A stretch of 64,000 nt of DNA from Clavibacter sepedonicus (GTDB taxonomy: Bacteria > Actinomycetota > Actinomycetes > Actinomycetales > Microbacteriaceae), in contig NC_010407.1 of NCBI RefSeq assembly GCF_000069225.1, forward strand, positions 1,116,001 through 1,180,000. The letters are read 5' to 3'. The notes under the pieces are model-generated. The model was not told the origin of the DNA. It made no database searches and saw nothing but the letters and a program-made list of their open reading frames with translations. Shown here one piece after another: positions 26,372-33,761 of the stretch (positions are counted from its first letter, which is position 1; every line of letters starts with the position of its first letter). The position numbers were made by a program, and so were the translations under genes.

Positions 26372-26689
26372 ATGTCCCAGCCCGTCGTCGTCACCGCCGT
26401 CTTCACGCCCGTCGAGGGCAAGCACGACGAGGCGGTCGCCGCCCTGTCCCGCGGCATCGCCGAGGTGCACGAGGAGGAGGGCTGCGAGGTCTACGCGATC
26501 CACGACGCCCCCGACGGCACCATCGTGATGCTCGAGAAGTGGTCGTCCGAGGAGGACCTCGACGCGCACGGCGCGGGCGAGGCGGTGGCGCGCATGGGCG
26601 CGTCGCTCGCCGGCCTCATCACGGGGCCCGCCGTCGTCACCCGGCTCACGCCCATCCCGGCCGGCTCGGAGCTGCAGGGCGCGCTGTAG
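26372..26689 (+). CDS. Antibiotic biosynthesis monooxygenase (ABM) family protein, putative quinol monooxygenase
   Basis: A 105-residue ferredoxin-like protein with GAGGAG just before the ATG. VTAVFTPVEGKHDEAVAAL and EEGCEVYAIHDAP, then IVMLEKWSSEEDLDAH, match the ABM/YgiN-type dimeric barrel. Such proteins oxidise quinols or act in redox balance without a metal cofactor. Placement behind a quinone-reducing pyruvate oxidase suggests a role with quinones, but that link is inferred. Confidence 0.82.
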   Translation: MSQPVVVTAVFTPVEGKHDEAVAALSRGIAEVHEEEGCEVYAIHDAPDGTIVMLEKWSSEEDLDAHGAGEAVARMGASLAGLITGPAVVTRLTPIPAGSELQGAL

Positions 26690-26704
26690 CGGCCCGCGCT
26701 CCGC

Positions 26705-27745
26705 TCAGCCGACCTCGACCAGCGTGATCCCCGCCGAGCGGTCGCCCGACGCGAGCGCCTCGAGCGCGGCCGGAGCCTCGTCGAGCGTGATGCGGTGCTC
26801 GATGAGCAGCTCGGGCTTCAGCGCGCCCGAGGCGACCATGGCCATCAGCTCGGCGTAGTCGTGCGCGGGCATGCCGTGGCTGCCGTGCATGCTCAGCTCC
26901 TGGCTGATGACGAACGGCACGGGCACGGTCGGCTCGGTCGCGAACAGGCCGATCTGCACCTGCCGGCCGGTCGGCGCGAGCGCGAGCACGCTGATCCGCA
27001 GCGTGGACTCGCGGCCGAGCGCCTCGACCGACACCTGCACGCCGTCGGGCGAGACCGCGTGGATCGCGTCGAGGACGTCGAGCTCCGAGAGGTCCGAGGA
27101 GTCGATCGTGTACTCGGCACCGAGCTCCGACGCGCGCGCGAGGGCCGCGGGATCCACGTCGACCGCGATGACCTCCGCGCCCACGGCGACGCCGATCATC
27201 ACCGCGCTGAGGCCGACGCCGCCGCAGCCGATGACGAGGAGGTGCTCGCCGCGCCGGATCCTGGCGCGGTGCACCAGCCCGCGGAAGGCGGTGGCGAAGC
27301 GGCAGCCGAGGAGGGCGGCGGCGCCCGCGTCGAGCTCGTCGGGCACGGGGATGAGGTTCACGTCGGCGTCGTGCAGCGCGACGAGCTCGGCGAACGACCC
27401 CCAGTGCGTGAAGCCCGGCTGCGTCTGGTCCCGGCACACCTGGCCGTTCCCGGCGCGGCACTCGGCGCAGCGGCCGCACGCGCAGACGAACGGGACGGTG
27501 ACGCGGTCGCCCACGTGGAAGCGCGTCACCTCGGGTCCGACCTGGTGGATCCGCCCGACCAGCTCGTGCCCCGGCACCTGCGGGAGCTCGATGCCGTCGT
27601 CATGGCCGAGCCAGCCGTGCGCGTCGCTGCGGCAGACGCCCGTCGCCTCGACGCGCACGACGACGCCGCCGGCGGACGGCACGGGATCCGGCAGCTCGCG
27701 GACGACGGGCGTCTCGCCGAACCTCTCGTAGACGACGGCGCGCAT
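26705..27745 (-). CDS. Zinc-dependent alcohol dehydrogenase (MDR superfamily)
   Basis: A 346-residue medium-chain dehydrogenase. Catalytic zinc ligands lie in TGVCRSDAHG and GHELVG. The structural zinc lobe has four cysteines in CACGRCAECRAGNGQVC (about residues 88-104). The Rossmann motif is VIGCGGVGLSAVMIG, and VDVDPAALARA supplies the acidic residue that favours NAD. The ATG at 27745 is preceded by CGAGGAG. It is convergent with the ABM gene and divergent from the small membrane protein at 27834. Likely an alcohol/aldehyde oxidoreductase of unknown range. Confidence 0.9.
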   Translation of the reverse strand: MRAVVYERFGETPVVRELPDPVPSAGGVVVRVEATGVCRSDAHGWLGHDDGIELPQVPGHELVGRIHQVGPEVTRFHVGDRVTVPFVCACGRCAECRAGNGQVCRDQTQPGFTHWGSFAELVALHDADVNLIPVPDELDAGAAALLGCRFATAFRGLVHRARIRRGEHLLVIGCGGVGLSAVMIGVAVGAEVIAVDVDPAALARASELGAEYTIDSSDLSELDVLDAIHAVSPDGVQVSVEALGRESTLRISVLALAPTGRQVQIGLFATEPTVPVPFVISQELSMHGSHGMPAHDYAELMAMVASGALKPELLIEHRITLDEAPAALEALASGDRSAGITLVEVG

Positions 27746-27833
27746 GGGGGCTCCTCGGGGTCGGGGCGGGTCGGGCTCGTCCACGCTATCCGAGCCACGG
27801 CCCGCACCCGGCGCGCGCTGGCAGACTGGCCCG

Positions 27834-28208
27834 GTGACCCGCACCCCCGCCGCCCCCGCGTTCACCCGTCCCTCGCTCGCGCCCGGGCTCCTGGGCGCCA
27901 TCGTGCTGCTGGCCGGCTTCGCGGTGATCGACGGCGAGCTGTTCACGGTCGTGCGCTTCGCGGTCGCGATCTTCGCGCTCATCATGATCGTGTTCTCGGT
28001 GCGCGCCCGCAGCTGGTGGAGCGCCGCGCTGCTCGCGGCCGTCGCCGTGATGTGGAACCCGGTCGCCGTGATCCCGGTCGAGGCTGTCACGTGGCAGTCG
28101 CTGCAGTACGTCGCCGCGATCGTGTTCATCGCCGCGGGCATCCTCGTGAAGGTGCCCGTGGACGACGCCCCTACGCCGGGCCGACCCCGAACGCGCGCTC
28201 CTCGGTGA
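27834..28208 (+). CDS. DUF6804-like small membrane protein
   Basis: A 124-residue protein starting at GTG 27834, with about four hydrophobic segments (for example GLLGAIVLLAGFAVI, VRFAVAIFALIMIVFSV, WWSAALLAAVAVMWNP and YVAAIVFIAAGILV). The pattern WWSAALLAAVAVMWNPV fits DUF6804 proteins of actinobacteria. Function unknown. Its 3' end overlaps the convergent hydrolase gene by 38 bases, so antisense interference between the two transcripts is possible. Confidence 0.7.
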   Translation: MTRTPAAPAFTRPSLAPGLLGAIVLLAGFAVIDGELFTVVRFAVAIFALIMIVFSVRARSWWSAALLAAVAVMWNPVAVIPVEAVTWQSLQYVAAIVFIAAGILVKVPVDDAPTPGRPRTRAPR

Positions 28209-28962
28209 GGCCCCGCCGCAGGTAGGCGACGATCTCGTCGAGCGACCGGCGTGCGAGCGCCGGGTCGGCCGCCGGGTAGGCGAGCCAGCCCTGGTCGGCG
28301 CGGGGGATCCGCACGAGCCGCGCCTTCATCCCCGCCGCCTTCAGCGCCGCGACGCCCTCGACGACGTGGTCCAGGCGCGGATCCGCGGCGCCCACGTGCA
28401 CGAGCGCGTCGGGCAGCCGGTCGAGGCCGTGGCCCTGGTGGTCGGCGGATCCGACGCTCGGCACGTCGCCGGACGGGCTCACGAGCACGAGCCGCAGCAC
28501 GGCGGGACCGTCCGCGTCGCGGGCGAGCGCCGTGATGCGGAGCGCGCGATCGGCGCCCTCGCCGTCGCCCAGGATCCCGAGCCGCTCCGGCGTGCCGTTC
28601 CAGCCGGCCGCGTGCGACGCGATCCACGACAGCCCGCCGAGCGCCTGCGCGTCGTCGTCCGGCGCCATGGTCACGACCACCGCGCGGAGGTCCTTCGCGA
28701 GCGTCGAGGGCAGCCAGTCGCCGTCGTGCCGCGCGAGGACGACGAGCACGGGGGATCCGGTCGCCGAGCGGTCGTGGCCGGGCGGCGTCCACACGGCGAC
28801 CTCGAGCGGGACGCCCTGCTGGCCGGCGGCGAAGCGGACGACGCGCGTGCCCGCCGCCGGGGTGCCGCGGAGCGAGCGCGCGACGGCCGGGACGTGCCGG
28901 ATGGCGATGCCGAGGATCCGGCGACGGCGGGTGAGCGTGCCGGGAGCGGTGCGCCCGGCCAT
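28171..28962 (-). CDS. Alpha/beta hydrolase-like protein
   Basis: A 263-residue protein with an alpha/beta-hydrolase layout. The oxyanion region is VLVVLARHDGDWLPSTLA, the nucleophile elbow position reads LGILGDGEGADRAL, and the C-terminal VHVGAADPRLDHVVEG and RADQGWLAYPA lie where the catalytic Asp and His are expected. The elbow has Asp in GDGEG in place of GxSxG, so it may act like a dienelactone-type enzyme or be catalytically altered. The ATG overlaps the stop of the GST-like gene (ATGA), implying coupled translation. Confidence 0.65.
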   Translation of the reverse strand: MAGRTAPGTLTRRRRILGIAIRHVPAVARSLRGTPAAGTRVVRFAAGQQGVPLEVAVWTPPGHDRSATGSPVLVVLARHDGDWLPSTLAKDLRAVVVTMAPDDDAQALGGLSWIASHAAGWNGTPERLGILGDGEGADRALRITALARDADGPAVLRLVLVSPSGDVPSVGSADHQGHGLDRLPDALVHVGAADPRLDHVVEGVAALKAAGMKARLVRIPRADQGWLAYPAADPALARRSLDEIVAYLRRGLTEERAFGVGPA

Positions 28963-30110
28963 CAGGCGGGACCTGCGGATCCGGCGTCGGCCGTCCCGGG
29001 CACGGGCGTCCCGGAGACCGATGCCCGCGCCTCGGAGGGCCGCGTCTCGCGCTCGCCGCGCGGGACCGCGCCGTGGCCCTCGGGCACGCGCTCGCCCTCG
29101 CGGACCGGGCCGGGAGGCGTGCCGTCGCCGAACGGGCGGCCGCCCAGCTCCTCGCGCCCGTGCGGCTCGAGCCAGCCCCACGTCTCGGGGCCTACCGGCA
29201 CGACGCGCGTCGGGTTGATGTCGGTGTGCGTCAGGTAGTAGTGCTGCTTGATCTGCACGAAGTCGATGGTGTCGCCGAAGCCGGGAGTCTGGAACAGGTC
29301 GCGCGCGTACGCCCACAGCACGGGCATCTCGTCGAGCTTCTGCCGGTTGCACTTGAAGTGCCCGTGGTAGACGGCGTCGAAGCGGGCGAGCGTGGTGAAG
29401 AGGCGCACGTCGGCCTCGGTGATGGTGTCGCCCACGAGGTAGCGCTGCGTGGCGAGCCGGTCGCTCAGCCAGTCGAGCCGGCCGAAGAGGCGGTCGTAGG
29501 CCTTCTCGTAGGCCTCCTGCGATCCCGCGAACCCGCAGCGGTAGACGCCGTTGTTCACGTCGCGGAAGACGAGGTCGGCCACCTCGTCGATCTCCGCTCG
29601 CAGGGGAACGGGGTAGAGGTCGGGGGCGCCCTCGCGGTGGTGCTCGGTCCACTCGGTGGAGAGGTCGAGCGTGATCTGCGGGTAGTCGTTGGTGACCACC
29701 TGACCGGAGGGGATGTCGACGAGCGCCGGCACGGTGATCCCGCGCGGGTAGTCGGGGAAGCGCGCGAAGAACGACTCCTGCAGGCGCTCGGTGCCGAGGA
29801 CCGGGTCACGGCCGGCGGGGTCGAGGTCGAAGGTCCAGCTGCGGGCGTCGTGCGTAGGGCCGGGGAGGCCGAGGGAGATGGCGTCCTCGAGGCCGAGGAG
29901 GCGTCGGACGATGACCGAGCGGTTCGCCCACGGGCACGCGCGCGCCGCGACGAGGCGGTAGCGGCCGGCCTCGACGGGCCAGCCCTGCGAGCCGTCGCGG
30001 AGGATCCGGTCCTCGATGTAGTTCGTGTCGCGGGTGAACTCACCCTCTTCCACGTAGCGGCCGGGAGCGCCCGCCTCGTTGCTGGCTGCGGGTGTCGCCT
30101 GATCCGTCAT
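28962..30110 (-). CDS. Xi-class glutathione S-transferase-like protein (glutathionyl/mycothiol-hydroquinone reductase type)
   Basis: A 382-residue protein with the Xi-class signature. The catalytic cysteine lies in VAARACPWANRSVIVRR, and GVYRCGFAGSQEAYEKA plus YLVGDTITEADVRLF form the C-terminal helical domain. Xi-class enzymes reduce glutathionyl-hydroquinones. Actinobacteria usually use mycothiol, so the thiol partner here may be mycothiol. The last 60 residues are a Pro/Gly/Glu-rich extension beyond the usual about 320-residue family length. It is followed by the overlapping hydrolase gene. Confidence 0.85.
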   Translation of the reverse strand: MTDQATPAASNEAGAPGRYVEEGEFTRDTNYIEDRILRDGSQGWPVEAGRYRLVAARACPWANRSVIVRRLLGLEDAISLGLPGPTHDARSWTFDLDPAGRDPVLGTERLQESFFARFPDYPRGITVPALVDIPSGQVVTNDYPQITLDLSTEWTEHHREGAPDLYPVPLRAEIDEVADLVFRDVNNGVYRCGFAGSQEAYEKAYDRLFGRLDWLSDRLATQRYLVGDTITEADVRLFTTLARFDAVYHGHFKCNRQKLDEMPVLWAYARDLFQTPGFGDTIDFVQIKQHYYLTHTDINPTRVVPVGPETWGWLEPHGREELGGRPFGDGTPPGPVREGERVPEGHGAVPRGERETRPSEARASVSGTPVPGTADAGSAGPA

Positions 30111-30405
30111 GCATCCACCCTAGGCCGGGGCCGTCCGCGGCGACCGGGCCGGGCCGAGCCGCACCGCGCACACCGGCGCGCACCGGCTCCCGCGTGCCCT
30201 AAACTCTCCGTGTGCCCGTCCTCCCCGAGGCGGCCGGGTGCAGGCGGCGGACCCACATCCCACCCCCCGACCCGGAACCCCGGTTGCTCGAGGCAGGTCC
30301 CCTCGCCACCGTCCGACCGCACGCGTCACCGTGCGCGACGGGCTCACGTCCTTCCGATCCGGGAGCGCAGGCAGCGCCTGGCCCCGGCAGTGAACAAGGA
30401 GTTGC
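30111..30405 (+). other. Intergenic region upstream of the SNF2 ATPase
   Basis: Nothing coding was found here on either strand. It contains the divergent promoter space for the GST-like gene and the SNF2 gene. CCCTAAACTCTC near 30198 is the only AT-rich stretch that could be a -10 region for the SNF2 gene. AAGGAG precedes the ATG at 30406. Confidence 0.4.
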
Positions 30406-32541
30406 ATGGCTCGCACCGGCCAGCGGCGGTCCTCCGCCCGCACGCGCACGATCGACAACGAGGGGCTCATCCCCGTGCTGGCCCGCGCCGTGCGCGAGAT
30501 CGAGCAGGCCGCCCAGCGCGGCAAGCTCAAGCCCGTCAACCGCACGAAGTTCCAGGTCATCGCCGTGCTGATGCGCGAGGAGCGCACGCACGCGAAGGAC
30601 CCGGCCACCCCGCTCAGCGACCCCGAGCGCGCCGAGACCCTGAAGCGCCTCGACGGCATCGCGAGCATCCTGGCCCGCACGGCCGCGCGGGACACCTCGG
30701 TGCTGCCGCTGCTGGATCCCGACGCCAAGCTCTCCGAGACCGCCCGCGCCATGCGCAAGCACATGCTCTTCGACGGCGGCGTGGAGATGGTCGTGGAGGA
30801 GGAGCCGGAGCCCGAGCCCGAGGATCCCGCCCTCGCCAAGCTCGTCGAGCGCCAGGTGGTGCCGCCGTCCGTCAAGGCCCGCGTGCTCGCGAACCCGTTC
30901 CTCGAGCCCGACCTCGACCGGCCCGCGCCCGCCGCGCCGCCCACCCGGAGGCTCGCGAACTGGGAGCTGCTCGGCCCGCTGTTCAAGTCGTTCGAGTACG
31001 GCGCCGGCGGCGGCATCGCGAGCATGGATCTGCCCGAGAGCCCCCGCATCGACCGCCTCTCGCCGCACGGCCTCGAGCTCATGCGCCACCAGGCGCGCTT
31101 CCTCGAGAGCGTGCGCCTCGGCCACCGCGAGTTCCTGCTCGCCGACGAGCCGGGCCTCGGCAAGACCGCGCAGGCGCTGCTCGCGGCGTCCGTCGCCGAC
31201 GCGTACCCGCTGCTCGTCGTCGTGCCGAACGTCGTGAAGATGAACTGGAAGCGCGAGGTCGAGCGGTGGACGCCGCACCGCCGCGCCACGGTGATCCACG
31301 GCGACGGCCTCGGCCTCGACGCCTTCGCCGACGTGGTCATCGTCAACTACGAGGTGCTCGACCGGCACATCGGCTGGCTGCGCACGCTCGGCTTCCGCGG
31401 CATGGTCGTCGACGAGGCGCACTTCATCAAGAACCTGCAGTCGCAGCGCTCCAAGTTCGTGCTCGCGCTCGCCGAGAGCATCCGCCAGCGCCAGTCGAAC
31501 CCGCTGCTCATGGCGCTGACGGGCACGCCGCTCATCAACGACATCGACGACTTCCGCGCCATCTGGCAGTTCCTCGGCTGGATCGACGGCGACAAGCCCA
31601 CGTCGCGCCTCATGGGGGAGCTGGAGGAGGCGGGCCTCACGCCGGCCGATCCCGGCTTCTTCGCCGAGGCGCGTCGCGCGGTCATCGACCTCGGCATCGT
31701 GCGCCGCCGCAAGATCGACGTGGCCACCGACCTGCCGTCCAAGCGCATCGCGGATCTCCCGGTCGAGCTCGACGACGACCTGGGCCGCTCCATCCGCCAG
31801 GCCGAGCGCGAGCTCGCCGCCCGCCTCGTCAAGCGCTTCACGGCGCTCGTCGGCGCGCGCGGCACCACCGTCGCCGACGTCATGGACGGACCGGCGTCCG
31901 AGCGCGCGAGCCTCGTGCGGCTCGTCGCGCAGTCCGAGCTCGACGAGGCCAAGGCGCAGAAGACCGGCGAGAACGTGTTCACCATGGTCCGCCGCATCGG
32001 TCAGGCCAAGGCCGTGCTCGCGGCCGACTACGCTGCGCAGCTCGCCCGCTCCGTGGGCAAGGTCGTGTTCTTCGCGAAGCACGTCGACGTGATGGACCAG
32101 GCCGAGGCCACGTTCGCGAAGCGCGAGCTGAAGAGCGTGTCCATCCGCGGCGACCAGTCGCCGGCCGCGCGCCAGAACGCGATCGACTCCTTCCAGAACG
32201 ACCCCGAGGTGAAGGTCGTGGTGTGCTCGCTCACCGCGGCGGGCGTCGGGCTCAACCTGCAGGCCGCGTCGAACGTCGTGCTTGCGGAGCTCAGCTGGAC
32301 GAGCGCCGAGGAGACGCAGGCCATCGACCGCGTGCACCGCATCGGCCAGGAGGAGCCCGTCACCGCGTGGCGGATCATCGCGGCGCAGACCATCGACGCG
32401 AAGCTCGCCGAGCTCATCGACGGCAAGGCGGGCCTCGCGGCGCGCGCGCTCGACGGCGAGGACTTCGACGAGGCCGGATCCACGTCCGTCCAGCTCGACG
32501 CCCTGTCGCACCTCCTCGAGGAGGCGCTGGCGGCGGGCTGA
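30406..32541 (+). CDS. SNF2-family DEAD/DEAH-box ATPase (helicase-like)
   Basis: A 711-residue SNF2-type ATPase. Motif I is ADEPGLGKTAQALL (near 246), motif II is VVDEAHFIKN (DEAH, near 335), motif III is LTGTPLIND, motif V is LTAAGVGLNLQAAS and motif VI is QAIDRVHRIGQEEP (near 640). An N-terminal extension of about 200 residues is helical and acidic. Such proteins move along double-stranded DNA to remodel bound proteins. RapA-like or repair roles are possible, and some SNF2 proteins work in phage defence, though no partner is visible here. A copy of its 3' end is repeated at 33584. Confidence 0.9.
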   Translation: MARTGQRRSSARTRTIDNEGLIPVLARAVREIEQAAQRGKLKPVNRTKFQVIAVLMREERTHAKDPATPLSDPERAETLKRLDGIASILARTAARDTSVLPLLDPDAKLSETARAMRKHMLFDGGVEMVVEEEPEPEPEDPALAKLVERQVVPPSVKARVLANPFLEPDLDRPAPAAPPTRRLANWELLGPLFKSFEYGAGGGIASMDLPESPRIDRLSPHGLELMRHQARFLESVRLGHREFLLADEPGLGKTAQALLAASVADAYPLLVVVPNVVKMNWKREVERWTPHRRATVIHGDGLGLDAFADVVIVNYEVLDRHIGWLRTLGFRGMVVDEAHFIKNLQSQRSKFVLALAESIRQRQSNPLLMALTGTPLINDIDDFRAIWQFLGWIDGDKPTSRLMGELEEAGLTPADPGFFAEARRAVIDLGIVRRRKIDVATDLPSKRIADLPVELDDDLGRSIRQAERELAARLVKRFTALVGARGTTVADVMDGPASERASLVRLVAQSELDEAKAQKTGENVFTMVRRIGQAKAVLAADYAAQLARSVGKVVFFAKHVDVMDQAEATFAKRELKSVSIRGDQSPAARQNAIDSFQNDPEVKVVVCSLTAAGVGLNLQAASNVVLAELSWTSAEETQAIDRVHRIGQEEPVTAWRIIAAQTIDAKLAELIDGKAGLAARALDGEDFDEAGSTSVQLDALSHLLEEALAAG

Positions 32542-32560
32542 CCTCAGACCGGCTCTACAC

Positions 32561-32605
32561 GACGATGCCCGGGCTATCTCAACTCGAGGTAGCCCGGGCA
32601 TCGTC
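32561..32605. terminator. Bidirectional hairpin terminator between the SNF2 gene and module A
   Basis: GACGATGCCCGGGCTA pairs with TAGCCCGGGCATCGTC across a 13-base loop, giving a 16-bp perfect stem. It lies 20 bases after the SNF2 stop and just before the convergent small membrane gene ends, so it can serve both transcripts. Confidence 0.8.
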
Positions 32606-32619
32606 GCATGGAACTCCTA

Positions 32620-32850
32620 TTAGTCGCGTCGACGATGAAGTCGTCCCGACAATTTTACGGAGACAAGATATGTCGCGCCGAAGAGCATTATCGCTCCTAT
32701 GGTCGCAGGGATCGCGTGCGAGGAAATCGTCGTCCCTCCCACAAGAGGCACGACAACCAGCTGCGAGAAGAGAAAAAAGGCGACCACGATGCTCGATGAC
32801 GTGAAGGCGCGGGTGCGCCGTGAACTTTGACGGTTTTCTGATTCAGTAAT
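32620..32850 (-). CDS. Small two-helix membrane protein, module A partner, probable ATT start
   Basis: A 76-residue protein if read from the ATT at 32850: after a basic stretch (SSRRTRAF) come two hydrophobic helices (VVAFFLFSQLVVVPLV and IGAIMLFGATYLVSV) and a basic end (HRRRD). It aligns with the ATG-started protein at 35265 (RRTRA, AFxLF, LVVxPL, YLV). In that copy the ATG overlaps the stop of the secreted gene; in this copy the same position is ATT, a rare but real start codon. An ATG at 32916 would overlap the secreted gene by 74 bases and has no match in the paralogue. A two-helix protein coupled to a secreted peptide looks like an immunity or export factor, as inference only. Confidence 0.6.
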   Translation of the reverse strand: MTESENRQSSRRTRAFTSSSIVVAFFLFSQLVVVPLVGGTTISSHAIPATIGAIMLFGATYLVSVKLSGRLHRRRD

Positions 32851-33469
32851 GGCGACACTGTGCGGCAAGCGTAGCGAGGTAGATGCGGAGATTTTGCCCA
32901 CCCGGGCAGATGCCATGAGCAGTCAGAATACCGATGACCGTCGCGCCAAGTCCGGCGCCGATGCCGCACCCTACTCCTGCGGTTTCCGGCCCGACCGCCG
33001 CGCACACGGCAAGCGCAATGGTCCGCGCCGCGCCCACGGCCCCGGCGGCCTGTTCGCTGGAGTCGAGGCTGATGTAGGGGAACGGGTCAGCGCCGACTCC
33101 CACCAACGATTCGCCTGGGCCACCTTCCGAGCCTGGGTCGACTAAGGCGTCTCCATTGGGTGTATAGGTGAAGGAGATAAGCGCGTGGCCGGAGAGGTGG
33201 TAGGTCACACGCTGTCCGTACGGCGTAGTAGCGGTGGTGCGGTCTGCTGGGCCGCGCGTAAGATCGCTCGCGAGCTCACGACGCTCAGCCGAGTCGCGGA
33301 GAATGGACGCGTGAGTGGTTTGCGCTGAATTCGAGTGGCTCATGCTCGCCTGCACTTTAGAGGGAGTGCGGCTGGCTGACGGTTCCGCGTAAACGGATGG
33401 TGTTACTGCAAAGGACGACATGGCTAGCACCGCGACTGCGGCCACCTGTGTCAGTAATTGTTTTTTCAT
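32843..33469 (-). CDS. Secreted four-cysteine glycine-rich protein, module A (unrecognised family)
   Basis: A 208-residue protein. TAAGAGGAAAA precedes the ATG at 33469. The N-terminus MKKQLLTQVAAVAVLAMSS and following residues to SVYA form a clear Sec signal peptide. A polar propeptide-like region of about 110 residues follows, then a hydrophobic Gly/Ala-rich C-terminal core with four cysteines: AVCAAVGPETAGVGC, then GILTAHGICPGGQN, and QCRHY at the end. The core is shared with module B at 35479, where GPETxGVGC, AHGxCP and QNxRIY are conserved. A secreted precursor with a disulphide-capable hydrophobic core plus a tiny coupled membrane protein resembles a bacteriocin-immunity pair, but no known family is recognised. 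Confidence 0.72.
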   Translation of the reverse strand: MKKQLLTQVAAVAVLAMSSFAVTPSVYAEPSASRTPSKVQASMSHSNSAQTTHASILRDSAERRELASDLTRGPADRTTATTPYGQRVTYHLSGHALISFTYTPNGDALVDPGSEGGPGESLVGVGADPFPYISLDSSEQAAGAVGAARTIALAVCAAVGPETAGVGCGIGAGLGATVIGILTAHGICPGGQNLRIYLATLAAQCRHY

Positions 33470-33477
33470 TTTTCCTC

Positions 33478-33580
33478 TTAGCTGGTTGTGGTGAAGGTCA
33501 CCATCCTCCATGAGTGGCTGTCGAGCACGACTTGTCCGCAGGGTCCGCCAGCGGTAGGAGAGGAAGTGCTAGGTCGGTCA
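33478..33580 (-). pseudogene. Truncated 3' end of an unknown gene upstream of module A
   Basis: On the minus strand an open frame ending CGQVVLDSHSWRMVTFTTTS stops at TAA 33480-33478, nine bases before the module A secreted gene, whose ribosome site overlaps that stop region. Going upstream, the frame soon runs into the duplicated SNF2 fragment on the other strand. This looks like the last 30 or so codons of a gene that was once upstream in the same operon and was cut off at the duplication joint. Confidence 0.45.
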
Positions 33581-33583
33581 GTG

Positions 33584-33721
33584 ATCGCCGAGCTCATCGA
33601 CAGCAAGGCGGGCCTCGCGGCGCGCGCGCTCGACGGCGAGGACTTTGACGAGTCCGGATCCACCTCCGTCCAGCTCGACGCGCTCTCGCACCTCCTCGAG
33701 GAGGCGCTGGCGGCGGGCTGA
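33584..33721 (+). pseudogene. Duplicated 3' end of the SNF2 ATPase gene
   Basis: About 138 bases nearly identical to the end of the SNF2 gene (32404-32541). They encode AELIDSKAGLAARALDGEDF and run on to EEALAAG with the same stop codon and only a few substitutions. The similarity begins abruptly near 33584. No promoter or start is associated. It shows that a block containing the SNF2 tail and the adjoining module has been duplicated, giving the series SNF2-module A-SNF2 tail-module B. Confidence 0.85.
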
Positions 33722-33761
33722 CCCGCTCGACGCACGACATGACGACGCCCCCGCGACCTGC

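Noticed and set aside
29073..32804. 1,243-codon plus-strand frame
   Set aside because: Spans the antisense of the GST gene, an intergenic region and an out-of-frame reading of the SNF2 gene, so it cannot be one gene.
30406..33721. SNF2 ATPase considered as part of a multi-gene defence system
   Set aside because: No nuclease, methylase or other known partner is adjacent, so a housekeeping role cannot be excluded.
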